This document shows positions 36,709-45,533 of a stretch of 64,000 bases of DNA, piece after piece; within the stretch, counting starts at the first letter, position 1; each line of letters starts with the position of its first letter. Both the position numbers and the translations under genes were made by a program. The notes below the pieces were generated by a model. It did no database searches. It had not been told where the DNA came from and saw nothing but the letters and a program-made list of their open reading frames with translations. The stretch lies in NCBI RefSeq assembly GCF_016481275.1, contig NZ_JAEMNW010000003.1, forward strand, positions 310,001-374,000. Direction: 5' to 3'. This stretch comes from Antrihabitans auranticaus. GTDB lineage: Bacteria; Actinomycetota; Actinomycetes; Mycobacteriales; Mycobacteriaceae.

Positions 36709-37269
36709 GTGACCAGGACACCTGCGATATCAGGACGCACGCTCGCAATCTCGGCAGCCGCCGCCTTGTCGATCATGGTGATTCTCGGGATCCCTGAGCT
36801 CACGATGCAAAGGCTGGGCGCTGGAATTCTCGACTTCGAACTTGCGCGAACGCCCGAGACCGCCGCACGAATCCTTGCCGATTGGGGCGACGAAGGTCGG
36901 CAAGCGGTGCTGTGGTCGCTGTGGGGCGACTTCGCGTTCATCGTTGCCTATACAACGTTCGCGGTCCTGGCCTGCCTGACCGTTCGCAACGCGCTCGCGA
37001 CAACGCGGCCACAATTCGCACGACTCGGGCAAATCTTCGCTTCGGGCGCCGTCATCGCCGCCGCCGCCGACTGCATCGAGAACGCCAACCTGCTCGCGAT
37101 CGTCTACGACGGACCCGACAGCCCTTACCCGCAGGTCGCCTTCGGTGCGGCGGTCGTGAAGTTCACCCTGATCGGCGCGGCGCTGGGTTACGCGCTTATC
37201 GGTGGCGGTCTCGTGCTCGCTGCCCGCCGTCGTCGACTCCTCGCACAAAAAAACTCCCCGCCTGACTGA
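36709..37269 (+). CDS. Four-helix membrane protein of unknown function
   Basis: 186 residues from GTG 36709. Hydrophobic helices: LAISAAAALSIMVILGI, FAFIVAYTTFAVLACL, IFASGAVIAAAADCIENANLLAIV and KFTLIGAALGYALIGGGLVLA. The loop between helices 1 and 2 (LARTPETAARILADWGDEGRQAVLWSLWGD) is extracytoplasmic or cytoplasmic. No family is recognised. Its stop codon lies inside the terminator stem at 37249-37286. Confidence 0.7.
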   Translation: MTRTPAISGRTLAISAAAALSIMVILGIPELTMQRLGAGILDFELARTPETAARILADWGDEGRQAVLWSLWGDFAFIVAYTTFAVLACLTVRNALATTRPQFARLGQIFASGAVIAAAADCIENANLLAIVYDGPDSPYPQVAFGAAVVKFTLIGAALGYALIGGGLVLAARRRRLLAQKNSPPD

Positions 37270-37286
37270 TCAGGCGGGGAGTTTTT
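37249..37286. terminator. 17-bp stem terminator overlapping a stop codon and a tRNA end
   Basis: Perfect stem, 37249-37265 with 37270-37286, loop CTGA, with an A/T run at each base so it works on both strands. It contains the stop codon of the membrane gene (37267-37269) and directly abuts the CCA end of the convergent tRNA-Ser(CGA). Confidence 0.9.
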
Positions 37287-37376
37287 GGCGGTGGCGGAGG
37301 GATTTGAACCCTCGGACGGGGGTTACCCGTCACACGCTTTCGAGGCGTGCTCCTTAGGCCGCTCGGACACGCCACC
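37286..37376 (-). tRNA. tRNA-Ser(CGA)
   Basis: 91 bases including encoded CCA. Acceptor GGTGGCG pairs with CGCCACC, anticodon loop CTCGAAA carries CGA (reads UCG), and the long variable arm is present as GACGGGTAACCCCCGTC. Confidence 0.95.
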
Positions 37377-37429
37377 GCCGCAGACTCTACCGGAGATCTG
37401 CGGCGGTGCTAAATCGCCTGCACAGGAAG

Positions 37430-37618
37430 CTATGAGCCGCCGGTTACCTTGTCCTTGAGGTCCGTAGCAGCGTCGACGGCCTTGTCGATGACCGGTTGCA
37501 ACGCGTCCTTGGCCGCGTTGGCGAGTTCCTCGGCCTTCCCGAGTGCAGCCTCGGCGGCGTCTTTGGCTTGGCCCGCGACGTTTTCTGCGGTGGCTTTCGC
37601 GTCGTCAGCAATACCCAT
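37430..37618 (-). CDS. Small amphipathic LEA/CsbD-like helical protein
   Basis: 62 residues, no cysteine, almost entirely Ala, Lys, Asp and Glu in heptad-like order (AKATAENVAGQAKDAAEAALGKAEELANAAKDAL). The pattern resembles short stress proteins of the CsbD or Rv0909-antitoxin type. Probably a disordered or amphipathic helix in the cytosol. An RBS-like GAGGGAGGAACC precedes ATG 37618. No toxin gene is adjacent, so an antitoxin role is not favoured. Confidence 0.75.
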   Translation of the reverse strand: MGIADDAKATAENVAGQAKDAAEAALGKAEELANAAKDALQPVIDKAVDAATDLKDKVTGGS

Positions 37619-37711
37619 GAGGTTCCTCCCTCGAAGTGTTTACGCCGACCGTCCGGCGCACGGCCTAATGTTCGCACCACCTGGGGTTATCGATGCGGGA
37701 AACAACAGAAG

Positions 37712-38161
<450 letters not shown>

Positions 38162-38716
38162 TTACCGCGGCAGCTTGTCGAGAACTGCCGAAAGCTCGTT
38201 CGCGAAACCGAGCCGCGCGGCGATCATGCCGAGTTGCTCGTCCGGGTACAGATCGGTCTCCGCGACGATGACAGCGAGGACCGGCTCTGGCAGTCCGAGG
38301 TCGGCGAGCACGCCGAGGTCGCCCTCTTCCCACGGTTCGACGTCGTCTAGTTCGTCAGGGTCGATGTCGGGAATTTCGACGTTGATCGCGTCGAGGACCT
38401 CGGCGGCAATGTCGTAATCGATCGCTGCGGTTGCGTCCGAAATCAGCAGCCGCGTGCCGGAGGGGGCGGGACGCAGGACGACGAAAAACTCGTCGTCGAC
38501 GTCGAGCAGCCCGAAGACGGCGCCCGCGCTGCGCAGTTCCCGGAGCTCGGTCTCCGCGACCGACAAACTCGTGAGCGCCGCACTCGTCATCGGCGTACAA
38601 CGCCATTTGCCCTCTTCGCGAACAACGGCGACGCCGAATCCCTCCAGATCGTCGTAGTCGTCCGAGGTAGCGCGGTTTGTGCTCGAACTGCTGTTGCGCG
38701 AACCCTGTGCAGCCAT
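38162..38716 (-). CDS. TadA-associated protein (TIGR03941-like)
   Basis: 184 residues from ATG 38716. GFGVAVVREEGKWRCTPM, then LRSAGAVFGLLDVDDEFFVVLRP and the acidic IPDIDPDELDDVEPWEEGDLGVLADLGL match the actinobacterial protein always found next to tadA (Rv3753c in M. tuberculosis). Its role is not known, perhaps binding TadA or tRNA. The N-terminus is Ser-rich. It is divergent from tyrA. Confidence 0.85.
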   Translation of the reverse strand: MAAQGSRNSSSSTNRATSDDYDDLEGFGVAVVREEGKWRCTPMTSAALTSLSVAETELRELRSAGAVFGLLDVDDEFFVVLRPAPSGTRLLISDATAAIDYDIAAEVLDAINVEIPDIDPDELDDVEPWEEGDLGVLADLGLPEPVLAVIVAETDLYPDEQLGMIAARLGFANELSAVLDKLPR

Positions 38717-38794
38717 GCGCGCAACGGTAGTCCGCCGCTCCCGTTTTGTTGAAGTCGCGGTAGGCATTCGCCCGCCGTGTGCCACCCTGAGCAT

Positions 38795-39742
38795 GTGTCA
38801 GCACATGTCGAACCGCCAGTGTGCGTGCTCGGTCTCGGTTTGATCGGCGGATCGCTTCTGCGTGCCGCCGTGGCTGCGGGACGCGAAGCGTGGGGTTACA
38901 ACCGTTCCGTTTCGGCCGTCGAACAGGCCCGCGCCGACGGCTTCGACGCCAGTGCGGACCTCGCCGAAGTCCTCGGAAAAGCCCAGGCACGACGCGCCCT
39001 CGTCGTGGTCGGTGTGCCGATGCCCGCTGTCGACGGCGTACTCGCGGCGGTCGCCGAGTTCGCGCCAGGCTGTCCGCTGACCGACGTGGTGAGCGTCAAA
39101 GCGCCGGTGTCGGCAGCGGTCGCCGCACATGGACTCGCCGCCAGGTACGTCGGTGGGCATCCGATGGCAGGCACTGCCGAATCCGGCTGGACCGCGTCCG
39201 ACGCGAACCTCTTCCGAGACGCTGTATGGGTCGTCGCGACCGACAACGGTGTCGATCCCGCCATCTGGTCGGCGGTCGCCCGGCTGGCGCTGGCTTGCGG
39301 TTCGGTCGTCGTGCCCGCCGAGTCCGTCGAACACGACGGTGCGGTCGCCCGCATCTCGCACCTGCCGCATCTGCTGGCCGAAGCTCTCGCGTTGTCGGGC
39401 GCAGCAGGTGGCGACCTCGCCCTCGGGCTCGCCGCCGGCTCCTTCCGCGACGGCACCCGGGTTGCCGGATCGGCGCCTGCGCTGGTCCGCGCGATGTGTG
39501 AGGCGAACGCGGACGCCTTGCTCGCCGCTTTGGACGAGACGTTGACCGTATTGAGCACGGCCCGGACCGCTTTGGCCGACTTCGCGTCCACCGCGGAACT
39601 CGTCGAGGCCGGCTACGACGCCCGCCTCCGCTACGAGAACGTCGAGCGGTGGGAAATCACGGGTATCGAGCCGGGTAGTCCCGACTGGGTCGAGCGGCTC
39701 CGCGATGCCGGCCGGCGCGGCGGTGTACTGCGCGCGTTGTGA
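38795..39742 (+). CDS. tyrA: Prephenate dehydrogenase
   Basis: 315 residues. NAD-binding motif VCVLGLGLIGGSLLRAA at the N-terminus, VGVPMPAV, and GGHPMAGTAESGW, the prephenate-site signature. It oxidises and decarboxylates prephenate to 4-hydroxyphenylpyruvate in tyrosine synthesis; the counterpart in M. tuberculosis is Rv3754. No ACT domain is seen. GTG 38795 gives MSAHVEPPV; an earlier GTG at 38777 is possible, as no clear RBS decides between them. HisC at 49070 could be its transaminase partner. Confidence 0.9.
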   Translation: MSAHVEPPVCVLGLGLIGGSLLRAAVAAGREAWGYNRSVSAVEQARADGFDASADLAEVLGKAQARRALVVVGVPMPAVDGVLAAVAEFAPGCPLTDVVSVKAPVSAAVAAHGLAARYVGGHPMAGTAESGWTASDANLFRDAVWVVATDNGVDPAIWSAVARLALACGSVVVPAESVEHDGAVARISHLPHLLAEALALSGAAGGDLALGLAAGSFRDGTRVAGSAPALVRAMCEANADALLAALDETLTVLSTARTALADFASTAELVEAGYDARLRYENVERWEITGIEPGSPDWVERLRDAGRRGGVLRAL

Positions 39743-39746
39743 GGGG

Positions 39747-40358
39747 TCAGATTCTCTCGGCCAAGCCCGGGTAGTCGAGCACGAAACCCTCGGCGTCGAC
39801 CTTCAGCGTCGAACTCGACACCGGCGACAGCACGTGAATTCCATCGGCACCGCTGCTGTAGGTCAGGCCGGCCTCTTGGACCGTGAGATCGGGCAAGCTC
39901 ACGTAGACGACCGGAATCTGGAGATCTTCCGACTCCGTCTGCAGTCCGAACCGGCGGATCGGGAGCGTGTTGAAGAACGGGCTGAGGACCACGTCGACAT
40001 CCAGCGCGCCACCGAACAACGATCGGACGTGCGTGCTCGCGCTCTCGACCATCCAGTAGCCCTCTTCGTCGCGGACGATCGACAGCTGCCGTTCGCCTGC
40101 GGCGACCTGGGTCAACAGCGAAAGTCTGCGCGTCGCACCGTTCTCGTCGGTCAGCAACGAGTACCACGTGCTGAACGCCGCATGCTCGGGACAATCACCG
40201 CCGACGATTCGGCCGGTTGCCTTGATCCGGTTGCCATTGAGCTGCACCCGTACCGATTCCATGCGTGGCGCATTGTGCGCACGCCAGGTAAGCATCGCTG
40301 GCCACGGCGAAGCCGGAACGTCCGCTGACCCGGCGGATCCGGAGGCTGGGGATGTCAC
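39747..40358 (-). CDS. Putative glycolipid-binding (DUF1089-like) protein
   Basis: 203 residues. WPAMLTWRAHNAPRMESVRVQLNGNRIKATGRIVGG, AFSTWYSLLTDENGATRRLSL and the late SPFFNTLPIRRFGL match the DUF1089/glycolipid-binding family. The N-terminal 20 residues are low complexity. No signal peptide. GTG 40358. The counterpart in M. tuberculosis is probably Rv3755c, next to tyrA as here. Convergent with tyrA by five bases. Confidence 0.7.
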   Translation of the reverse strand: MTSPASGSAGSADVPASPWPAMLTWRAHNAPRMESVRVQLNGNRIKATGRIVGGDCPEHAAFSTWYSLLTDENGATRRLSLLTQVAAGERQLSIVRDEEGYWMVESASTHVRSLFGGALDVDVVLSPFFNTLPIRRFGLQTESEDLQIPVVYVSLPDLTVQEAGLTYSSGADGIHVLSPVSSSTLKVDAEGFVLDYPGLAERI

Positions 40359-40520
40359 CCGTCTACGTTATGCGACGCGCAGATCGGTGGCACGAGCGGT
40401 AGCACACAACTTCGCTTTGCGTCGATCGCAAAACCTGTCGGTGAACTCGAGTAACGTTCCCTTGCGAGAGTGCACGATCGGGCCGCGTCATCGAGGACGC
40501 GCGAAAGAAGAAGGGGAACA

Positions 40521-41684
40521 GTGACCGCTGGCGGAAGCATGGCCGGGCTGTTCGCCGGAATCGGCGGGTTGGAACTCGGCTTGAGCGAACACGGTTGGCG
40601 GACCGAACTGCTCTGCGAAATAGACACCGGCGCACAGGCAGTGCTCAGAGCGAGGTTCGGCGACGTCCCCATCACAGCGGACGTGACGGCGTTGCGCGGT
40701 ATCCCGGCGGGTACCGAACTGGTCGCCGCCGGCTTCCCCTGCCAGGACCTGTCACAAGCCGGACGGACGGCCGGAATCACCGGTGCACGTTCAGGTTTGG
40801 TCGACGAAGTGTTCCGACTCGTGAAGCGCAAACGCGGTCCGCGCTGGTTGCTCATCGAGAACGTGCCCTTCATGCTGCAACTCGGACGCGGGGCGGCGAT
40901 GCGCCACATCACCGACGCACTCGAAGACATGGGCTACACGTGGGCATATCGGGTTGTCGACGCCCGCGCGTTCGGCCTGCCACAGCGCCGCCAGCGCGTC
41001 CTCATGCTCGCTTCGCGAACGGAAGATCCGCGCGAGGTGCTGTTCACCGACGACGCCGGACCTGACGAATCCGGAGACCCCGCATTGCACCCGTGCGGTT
41101 TCTACTGGACTGAGGGGGTCCGCGGTCTCGGCTGGGCAGTCAATGCCGTGCCGACGTTGAAGGGCGGTTCGACGATCGGTATCGCGAGTCCCCCGGCGGT
41201 TCGCCTGCCGTCGGGCGAGATCGTGACCCCGGGAATCGTTGGTGCCGAACGACTCCAGGGGTTCGATCCGGATTGGACAGCCCCGGCGATCAACGCCCCC
41301 GGTGTCCGCCCCGGCCACCGCTGGAAGCTGGTCGGCAATGCCGTGAGCGTGCGGATGGCGTCGTGGGTCGGTCACAAGCTCGCGAACCCGCAGTCGTACT
41401 CGAACGATCAGGAAACGCTGTTGCTACCCGGCCAGCGCTGGCCGACCGCGGCGTGGGGCCGCAACCGAGTCACGCATGCCGTGCCGCTGTCGACCTGGCC
41501 GGTGCAGGAACCGTACGAAGATCTCGCAGGCTTCCTGGACGACAGCAGGCTGCTGTCGGCCAGGGCAACAGCCGGATTCTTGCGTCGAACTCGGTTGGGC
41601 AACTTGCGTTTTCCACCCGGCTTCCTCGACGACATCGAGAACCATCTCGATCGCATGGGTGGCTACCCCGACGTGGCGGCATGA
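40521..41684 (+). CDS. DNA (cytosine-5) methyltransferase of a type II R-M system
   Basis: 387 residues. Motif I AGLFAGIGGLELGL, motif IV with the catalytic Cys GFPCQDLSQAG, motif VI IENVPFM, motif VIII PQRRQRVLML and motif X VGNAVSVRMASWVG are complete. The region between VIII and X (about 190-290) should hold the target-recognition domain. GTG 40521 is chosen because AAGGGGAA lies just before it; ATG 40539 would clip motif I. It overlaps the next gene (ATGA). Target sequence unknown; Vsr downstream suggests a Dcm-like m5C site. Confidence 0.93.
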   Translation: MTAGGSMAGLFAGIGGLELGLSEHGWRTELLCEIDTGAQAVLRARFGDVPITADVTALRGIPAGTELVAAGFPCQDLSQAGRTAGITGARSGLVDEVFRLVKRKRGPRWLLIENVPFMLQLGRGAAMRHITDALEDMGYTWAYRVVDARAFGLPQRRQRVLMLASRTEDPREVLFTDDAGPDESGDPALHPCGFYWTEGVRGLGWAVNAVPTLKGGSTIGIASPPAVRLPSGEIVTPGIVGAERLQGFDPDWTAPAINAPGVRPGHRWKLVGNAVSVRMASWVGHKLANPQSYSNDQETLLLPGQRWPTAAWGRNRVTHAVPLSTWPVQEPYEDLAGFLDDSRLLSARATAGFLRRTRLGNLRFPPGFLDDIENHLDRMGGYPDVAA

Positions 41685-42508
41685 CGGACGCGCTCTTTCC
41701 CCTGCCCGCACCGCCTCCACCGCTGGCGCGCGCCCTCATGCTGAGTGGCGCCAAACCGACGCCCGACGCAGAACGCGGCGACAAGAAGAACTACGCCCAG
41801 CGCCTGTCGAATCACCTCGCCCAGACAGTCGCCGATTCCCTCCGCACGCTGTATCCGGACATCACACCAACGGCCAGCGGCGCCGGGCAGGAAGCTGCGA
41901 TCGACGTCGCCAAAGGTCGAAAGCGGTTGGACGTCAAGGCAATCGACCCGATGCTCGGGCTGATCCTCTGCGTGTCGATCAAGACGTACAGCTTTCAGGA
42001 CTACAGCCCGACCACTGGACGGCTTGGCCGGTGGACCAAGAACATCGTCCGCAACGACCACGAACTGCGCGGCGAAGCGATGGTCGTGCATCAGCGTCAG
42101 CCCTACAGCGTGCTGGTCGCGGTGATGTTCGAGCCGATCGCGACGTGCGACGACGGCGACCCGACCAAGACGAGCGACATCGCGAAATCGTCTTTCGCAC
42201 ACCATGTTACGACTCTGGCAAAGCGGACCGGCCGCGGTAAACGACCGGTGCACGGTGGTCCGGAACGACTGTGGGTGGATCTCGGCGCCGAAGACACCAG
42301 GTACGACCTGTTCGAGAAGGTCTTCATCGGGCTGTACGACGAGGACGGGTCGGTCCGCTTCTTCGACGTCGAGGAGGCACCGCCGCGCAACGGCCGGCCG
42401 CCGGATTCTCGAACCCTGTCTTTCGACGAATTCGTCGCCGCCGTCCATGGCGAGGTCGAACGCCGCAACCGGTTCGCTCCGACGTGGTCCGACGAAGAGG
42501 ACGACTAA
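41681..42508 (+). CDS. Putative type II restriction endonuclease
   Basis: 275 residues from ATG 41681, overlapping the methyltransferase stop, a spacing typical of an R-M pair. No family is recognised by eye. QEAAIDVAKGRKRLDVKAIDP followed by LILCVSIKTYSF has the alternating acidic and Lys pattern of a degenerate PD-(D/E)XK nuclease core (D..DVK and later K). The C-terminus is rich in acidic residues (WSDEEDD). The call rests mainly on position between methyltransferase and Vsr. Confidence 0.65.
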   Translation: MTDALFPLPAPPPPLARALMLSGAKPTPDAERGDKKNYAQRLSNHLAQTVADSLRTLYPDITPTASGAGQEAAIDVAKGRKRLDVKAIDPMLGLILCVSIKTYSFQDYSPTTGRLGRWTKNIVRNDHELRGEAMVVHQRQPYSVLVAVMFEPIATCDDGDPTKTSDIAKSSFAHHVTTLAKRTGRGKRPVHGGPERLWVDLGAEDTRYDLFEKVFIGLYDEDGSVRFFDVEEAPPRNGRPPDSRTLSFDEFVAAVHGEVERRNRFAPTWSDEEDD

Positions 42509-42517
42509 CGTTGCAGT

Positions 42518-42916
42518 GTGCCCGCTACCGATCCGGTCACCAGCGCGCGGCTCAGTAAGCAGCGCCGGCGTGACACGGCCCCGGAGATCGCGCTGCGGCG
42601 CGAGCTGCACCGGCGCGGACTGCGTTTCTTCGTCGACCGCGCTCCCCTGCCTGGCTTGCGGCGCCGTGCCGATCTGGTGTTCCCGCGGCGCCGAGTGGCC
42701 GTCTATGTGGACGGTTGCTTCTGGCATCGCTGCCCGATCCACGCGACCGATCCGAAGAACAACGCCGAATGGTGGGCCACGAAACTGGCCACGAATGTGC
42801 GCCGCGACCGCGATACCGACGCCAGGCTCGCCGAAGCCGGCTGGCAGGTCGTCCGGGTGTGGGAACACGAGTTACCGACCGTTGCGGCTGACAGGGTGGC
42901 CCAACTACTACGCTGA
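42518..42916 (+). CDS. vsr: Very short patch repair (Vsr) mismatch endonuclease
   Basis: 132 residues. RRDTAPEIALRRELHRRGLRFFVDRAPLPGLRRRADLVF is the standard Vsr start, VDGCFWHRCPIH supplies the catalytic/zinc part, and KLATNVRRDRDTDARLAEAGW and VWEHEL complete the fold. It nicks T:G mismatches created by deamination of 5-methylcytosine, protecting against mutation by the neighbouring methyltransferase. GTG 42518, nine bases after the previous stop, so all three are one operon. Confidence 0.92.
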   Translation: MPATDPVTSARLSKQRRRDTAPEIALRRELHRRGLRFFVDRAPLPGLRRRADLVFPRRRVAVYVDGCFWHRCPIHATDPKNNAEWWATKLATNVRRDRDTDARLAEAGWQVVRVWEHELPTVAADRVAQLLR

Positions 42917-42922
42917 ACCGCG

Positions 42923-43585
42923 ATGACCGCGTCTGCACGCCGTGCCCTCGCACTGGCGATCATGATCGGCGGTGTCGCGTACTCCTCGTGGGTACTGGAA
43001 AACGTCCTCCACACCGGCCTCGACCCGAGTGAAACGTTTCTCAGCGAGCTCGACGCGGTCGGGCAGCGGTATCGCGATGTCTTCTCGACGGCGGACACCG
43101 CATCCGGGACCGTCCTCGCTGTCGCCGCCGTCATTGCGCTGTTCGGATTACGGCGTCGTCGCCTGACCACCGTCGGCTGGAGCGCGCTCTTCGTTTTCGG
43201 TGCCGCGACCATCGCCGACGCGCAACTGCCCATCAGTTGCGTGCCGACGCCGATGCACCCGTGCCCCAGCTCGCCGAGCGGACTGTTCCCGCAACTGCAT
43301 CACATTCACGCGCTGACCAGCACCATTGCGGTCAACGCGATCTTCGTGGCAATGATCGCGTTCACCTGGGCGGCGTTCCGCTACCGAATTCTGCCCGTCG
43401 TGCGCGCGATCGGTCTGGCGCTCTTCGTCGTCGCGTCCGCAACCACAGTGTGGATGCTGATCGCGGACAACCTGCCCGGTGAATACGCCCTCGGGATTGC
43501 CCAGCGCATTCAGGTCGGCACGATGTCACTGTGGGTCGTGACGTTGGGATTCGCCGTGTGGAAGAGCGTCAGCGACGACCGATGA
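42923..43585 (+). CDS. DUF998 membrane protein
   Basis: 220 residues, about six membrane helices (ALAIMIGGVAYSSW, GTVLAVAAVIALFGL, ALFVFGAATIADAQL, TIAVNAIFVAMIAFTW, AIGLALFVVASATTVW, MSLWVVTLGFAVW). The loop SFLSELDAVGQRYRDVF and the Cys pair CVPTPMHPCPSS are in the extracytoplasmic face. The DUF998 family has no known function. Starts seven bases after vsr, so probably cotranscribed with the R-M genes, but likely unrelated in role. Overlaps the convergent NTF2-like gene by 17 bases. Confidence 0.78.
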   Translation: MTASARRALALAIMIGGVAYSSWVLENVLHTGLDPSETFLSELDAVGQRYRDVFSTADTASGTVLAVAAVIALFGLRRRRLTTVGWSALFVFGAATIADAQLPISCVPTPMHPCPSSPSGLFPQLHHIHALTSTIAVNAIFVAMIAFTWAAFRYRILPVVRAIGLALFVVASATTVWMLIADNLPGEYALGIAQRIQVGTMSLWVVTLGFAVWKSVSDDR

Positions 43586-43988
43586 CGGTCAATTGCCATA
43601 CCGCGATCTTCCAGTCCGCCTTCTCGTGGCTCATGACGAACATCGACTGACCGACCGGCTCCCCGACGAGGATTTCGCCGTCCGTAGTGATCGGATCGTG
43701 GCGAACCGTCACCGCCGCAACGTCATTGCGAACAAAGGCGATGTTGACGACGTCGAATCGCAACGCCGCGTCCTCGGGTGCCTCGATCAGGTAGAGGGTC
43801 GCTGCGGCCAAGATGGAATCGGATCCGACGTTGGGAACGCCGAAAATGTCGACGTACACCGCGTCCTCGCGGAAGTGCGACATGATCCCGGCGACGTCTC
43901 GCGCATGAAAGATCCGCGCCAACTCGGCGATTGTCTGTTGGATCGACGCAACGTCCTCGTCGCGAACTCTCTGCGTCGAGCGTTTCAC
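43569..43988 (-). CDS. SnoaL/SgcJ-like NTF2-fold protein
   Basis: 139 residues. IQQTIAELARIFHARDVAGIMSHFREDAVYVDIFG and the later GRYVLVGEPV-like GEILVGEPVGQSMFVMSHEKADWKIAVWQLT are the SgcJ/EcaC and DUF4440 pattern of NTF2-like proteins. The substrate is not predictable. GTG 43988. Convergent with the DUF998 gene and divergent from the SRPBCC gene at 44073. Confidence 0.75.
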   Translation of the reverse strand: MKRSTQRVRDEDVASIQQTIAELARIFHARDVAGIMSHFREDAVYVDIFGVPNVGSDSILAAATLYLIEAPEDAALRFDVVNIAFVRNDVAAVTVRHDPITTDGEILVGEPVGQSMFVMSHEKADWKIAVWQLTVIGRR

Positions 43989-44072
43989 GGTCCCTCCCCA
44001 CTCGTAATTCGCTCAGCGTATGCAGATCGACCACAATCTGTGCAGTCGTCATAGCGATCGAGAGGAAGTGCG

Positions 44073-44534
44073 ATGGTCCACATCCACCACAAGGGCGAGG
44101 CAGCCGTTCCACAGCAGTATCTGTTCGACTACGTCTCCGACTTCCGCAACGCCACCGAGTGGCTGTTCGGGATCACGAAGCTCGAACTGAAGAGCGAGAT
44201 CGAATACGGCCTCGGCACGGTGTACGAGGGTGGCATGAAGCTCGGACCGAAGACACTTGGCGCCGTGTTCAACATGGACCGGTTCGAACCGCCGAACGTG
44301 TTCCACTTCGATTACGTGTCGGGCTTCGAAGTCCGCTCGCTGTGGGAGTTCCGCGCGATCGGCGACGAAGTTTCGGAGCTCGAACTCAACCTCGAATACG
44401 TCTTGCCGGGCGGCATGGCGGGCCGCGCCCTCGGCAAGATCATCGAACCCTTCGTCGCGATCGCCGTTCGCCATTCCGACAACACGCTGCGCAAAAAGAT
44501 CGAAGCGAAGTACGCGGCGTCCAAGACAGCCTGA
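44073..44534 (+). CDS. SRPBCC/START-like lipid-binding protein
   Basis: 153 residues. MVHIHHKGEAAVPQQYLFDYVSDFRNATEWLFGI, and later LWEFRAIGDEVSELELNLEYVLPGGMAGRALGKIIEPFV, is the polyketide cyclase/SRPBCC helix-grip fold with a hydrophobic cavity. Binding of a lipid or aromatic ligand is inferred. ATG 44073 with GAGAGGAAG upstream. No operon partner downstream within 115 bases. Confidence 0.82.
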   Translation: MVHIHHKGEAAVPQQYLFDYVSDFRNATEWLFGITKLELKSEIEYGLGTVYEGGMKLGPKTLGAVFNMDRFEPPNVFHFDYVSGFEVRSLWEFRAIGDEVSELELNLEYVLPGGMAGRALGKIIEPFVAIAVRHSDNTLRKKIEAKYAASKTA

Positions 44535-44649
44535 GTCCAGCGCGTCGGCGGGCATTGACAAACCCTGCAGTCATTGAGAGTGTTTGTGTATCATTGCATC
44601 ACCGCCGATGCGGGCGTTGCGCGTGCGCGCGTCCAGGAATAGGACAACG

Positions 44650-45501
44650 ATGGCCGCTCCCGTCCAGGTCGTTCCCGACGCTTCTACGCACGTCGACTTT
44701 CAGATAGCCGATTACGTCTACGGCATTACTGCATTCCTCGGCGGCACGGCGAACGTGATCATGCAGCTCAGCCAGGCGCCGGTGGGCTACGGCGTTGTCG
44801 AGAGCACGGTCGACAGCGGCAAGGTCACCAAGCACCCGATCAAACGGATGCGGACGACGTTGACCTACCTCGCGGTGGCGCTGATGGGTTCCGAAGAGGA
44901 ACGCATTCGCTACCGCGAGGCGGTGAACGTCTCGCATCGGCCCGTTCACTCGGGCCCGGACAGCCCTGTCAAATACAACGCCTTCGACAAGAAGCTCCAA
45001 CTGTGGGTCGCGATGTGCCTGTACCGGGGCGTCGTCGACACACTGGAGGCGATGGACGGCCCGCTCGACGACGCAACGGCCGATGCCCTGTACGCACACT
45101 GCGAACGGCTCGGGACCACGTTGCAGGTGCCCGCGTACATGTGGCCGCCCAACCGCGCAGCCTTCGACGTCGCATGGGAGCGCTCACTCGACGAGGTGTC
45201 CATCGACCCGACCGTGCGCAAGTACCTCACCGCACTGATGACCCTCGAGTTCATGCCGTGGCCGATTCACAAACTCTTCGGAAAACCGCAGACCTTCATC
45301 GTGACCGGATTCCTGCCGCAGCGCTTCCGCGACGAAATGCACCTGACGTTTTCCGAAAGCGACCAGCGGCGCTTCGATCGACTCCTACGCGTGATCGGTG
45401 CGGTCAACCGTCGGCTGCCCGGACCCCTGCGCCGGTTTCCGTTCAACCTGTACCTGACCGACCTGCGGCTGCGAATCCGGTTCGACCGCGCGCTCGTGTG
45501 A
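44650..45501 (+). CDS. MpaB-like oxygenase (DUF2236)
   Basis: 283 residues from ATG 44650. GITAFLGGTANVIMQLSQAPVGYGVVEST and RVNVSHRPVHSG-like region EAVNVSHRPVHSGP with KLQLWVAMCLYRGVVDTLEAM are the DUF2236/MpaB signature; conserved His residues may bind heme. Related proteins include MpaB, an oxygenase of mycophenolic acid synthesis, and latex-clearing relatives, but the substrate here is unknown. No secretion signal. The following gene is a cytochrome P450 on the opposite strand. Confidence 0.8.
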   Translation: MAAPVQVVPDASTHVDFQIADYVYGITAFLGGTANVIMQLSQAPVGYGVVESTVDSGKVTKHPIKRMRTTLTYLAVALMGSEEERIRYREAVNVSHRPVHSGPDSPVKYNAFDKKLQLWVAMCLYRGVVDTLEAMDGPLDDATADALYAHCERLGTTLQVPAYMWPPNRAAFDVAWERSLDEVSIDPTVRKYLTALMTLEFMPWPIHKLFGKPQTFIVTGFLPQRFRDEMHLTFSESDQRRFDRLLRVIGAVNRRLPGPLRRFPFNLYLTDLRLRIRFDRALV

Positions 45502-45533
45502 GCGTCGAGCCACATCATTCGACCGCGCGCCGA

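Noticed and set aside
44555-44594. Promoter TTGACA with TATCAT before the MpaB-like gene
   Set aside because: Spacing is 28 bases, too long for a sigma-70-type promoter; no better -10 at 16-19 bases.
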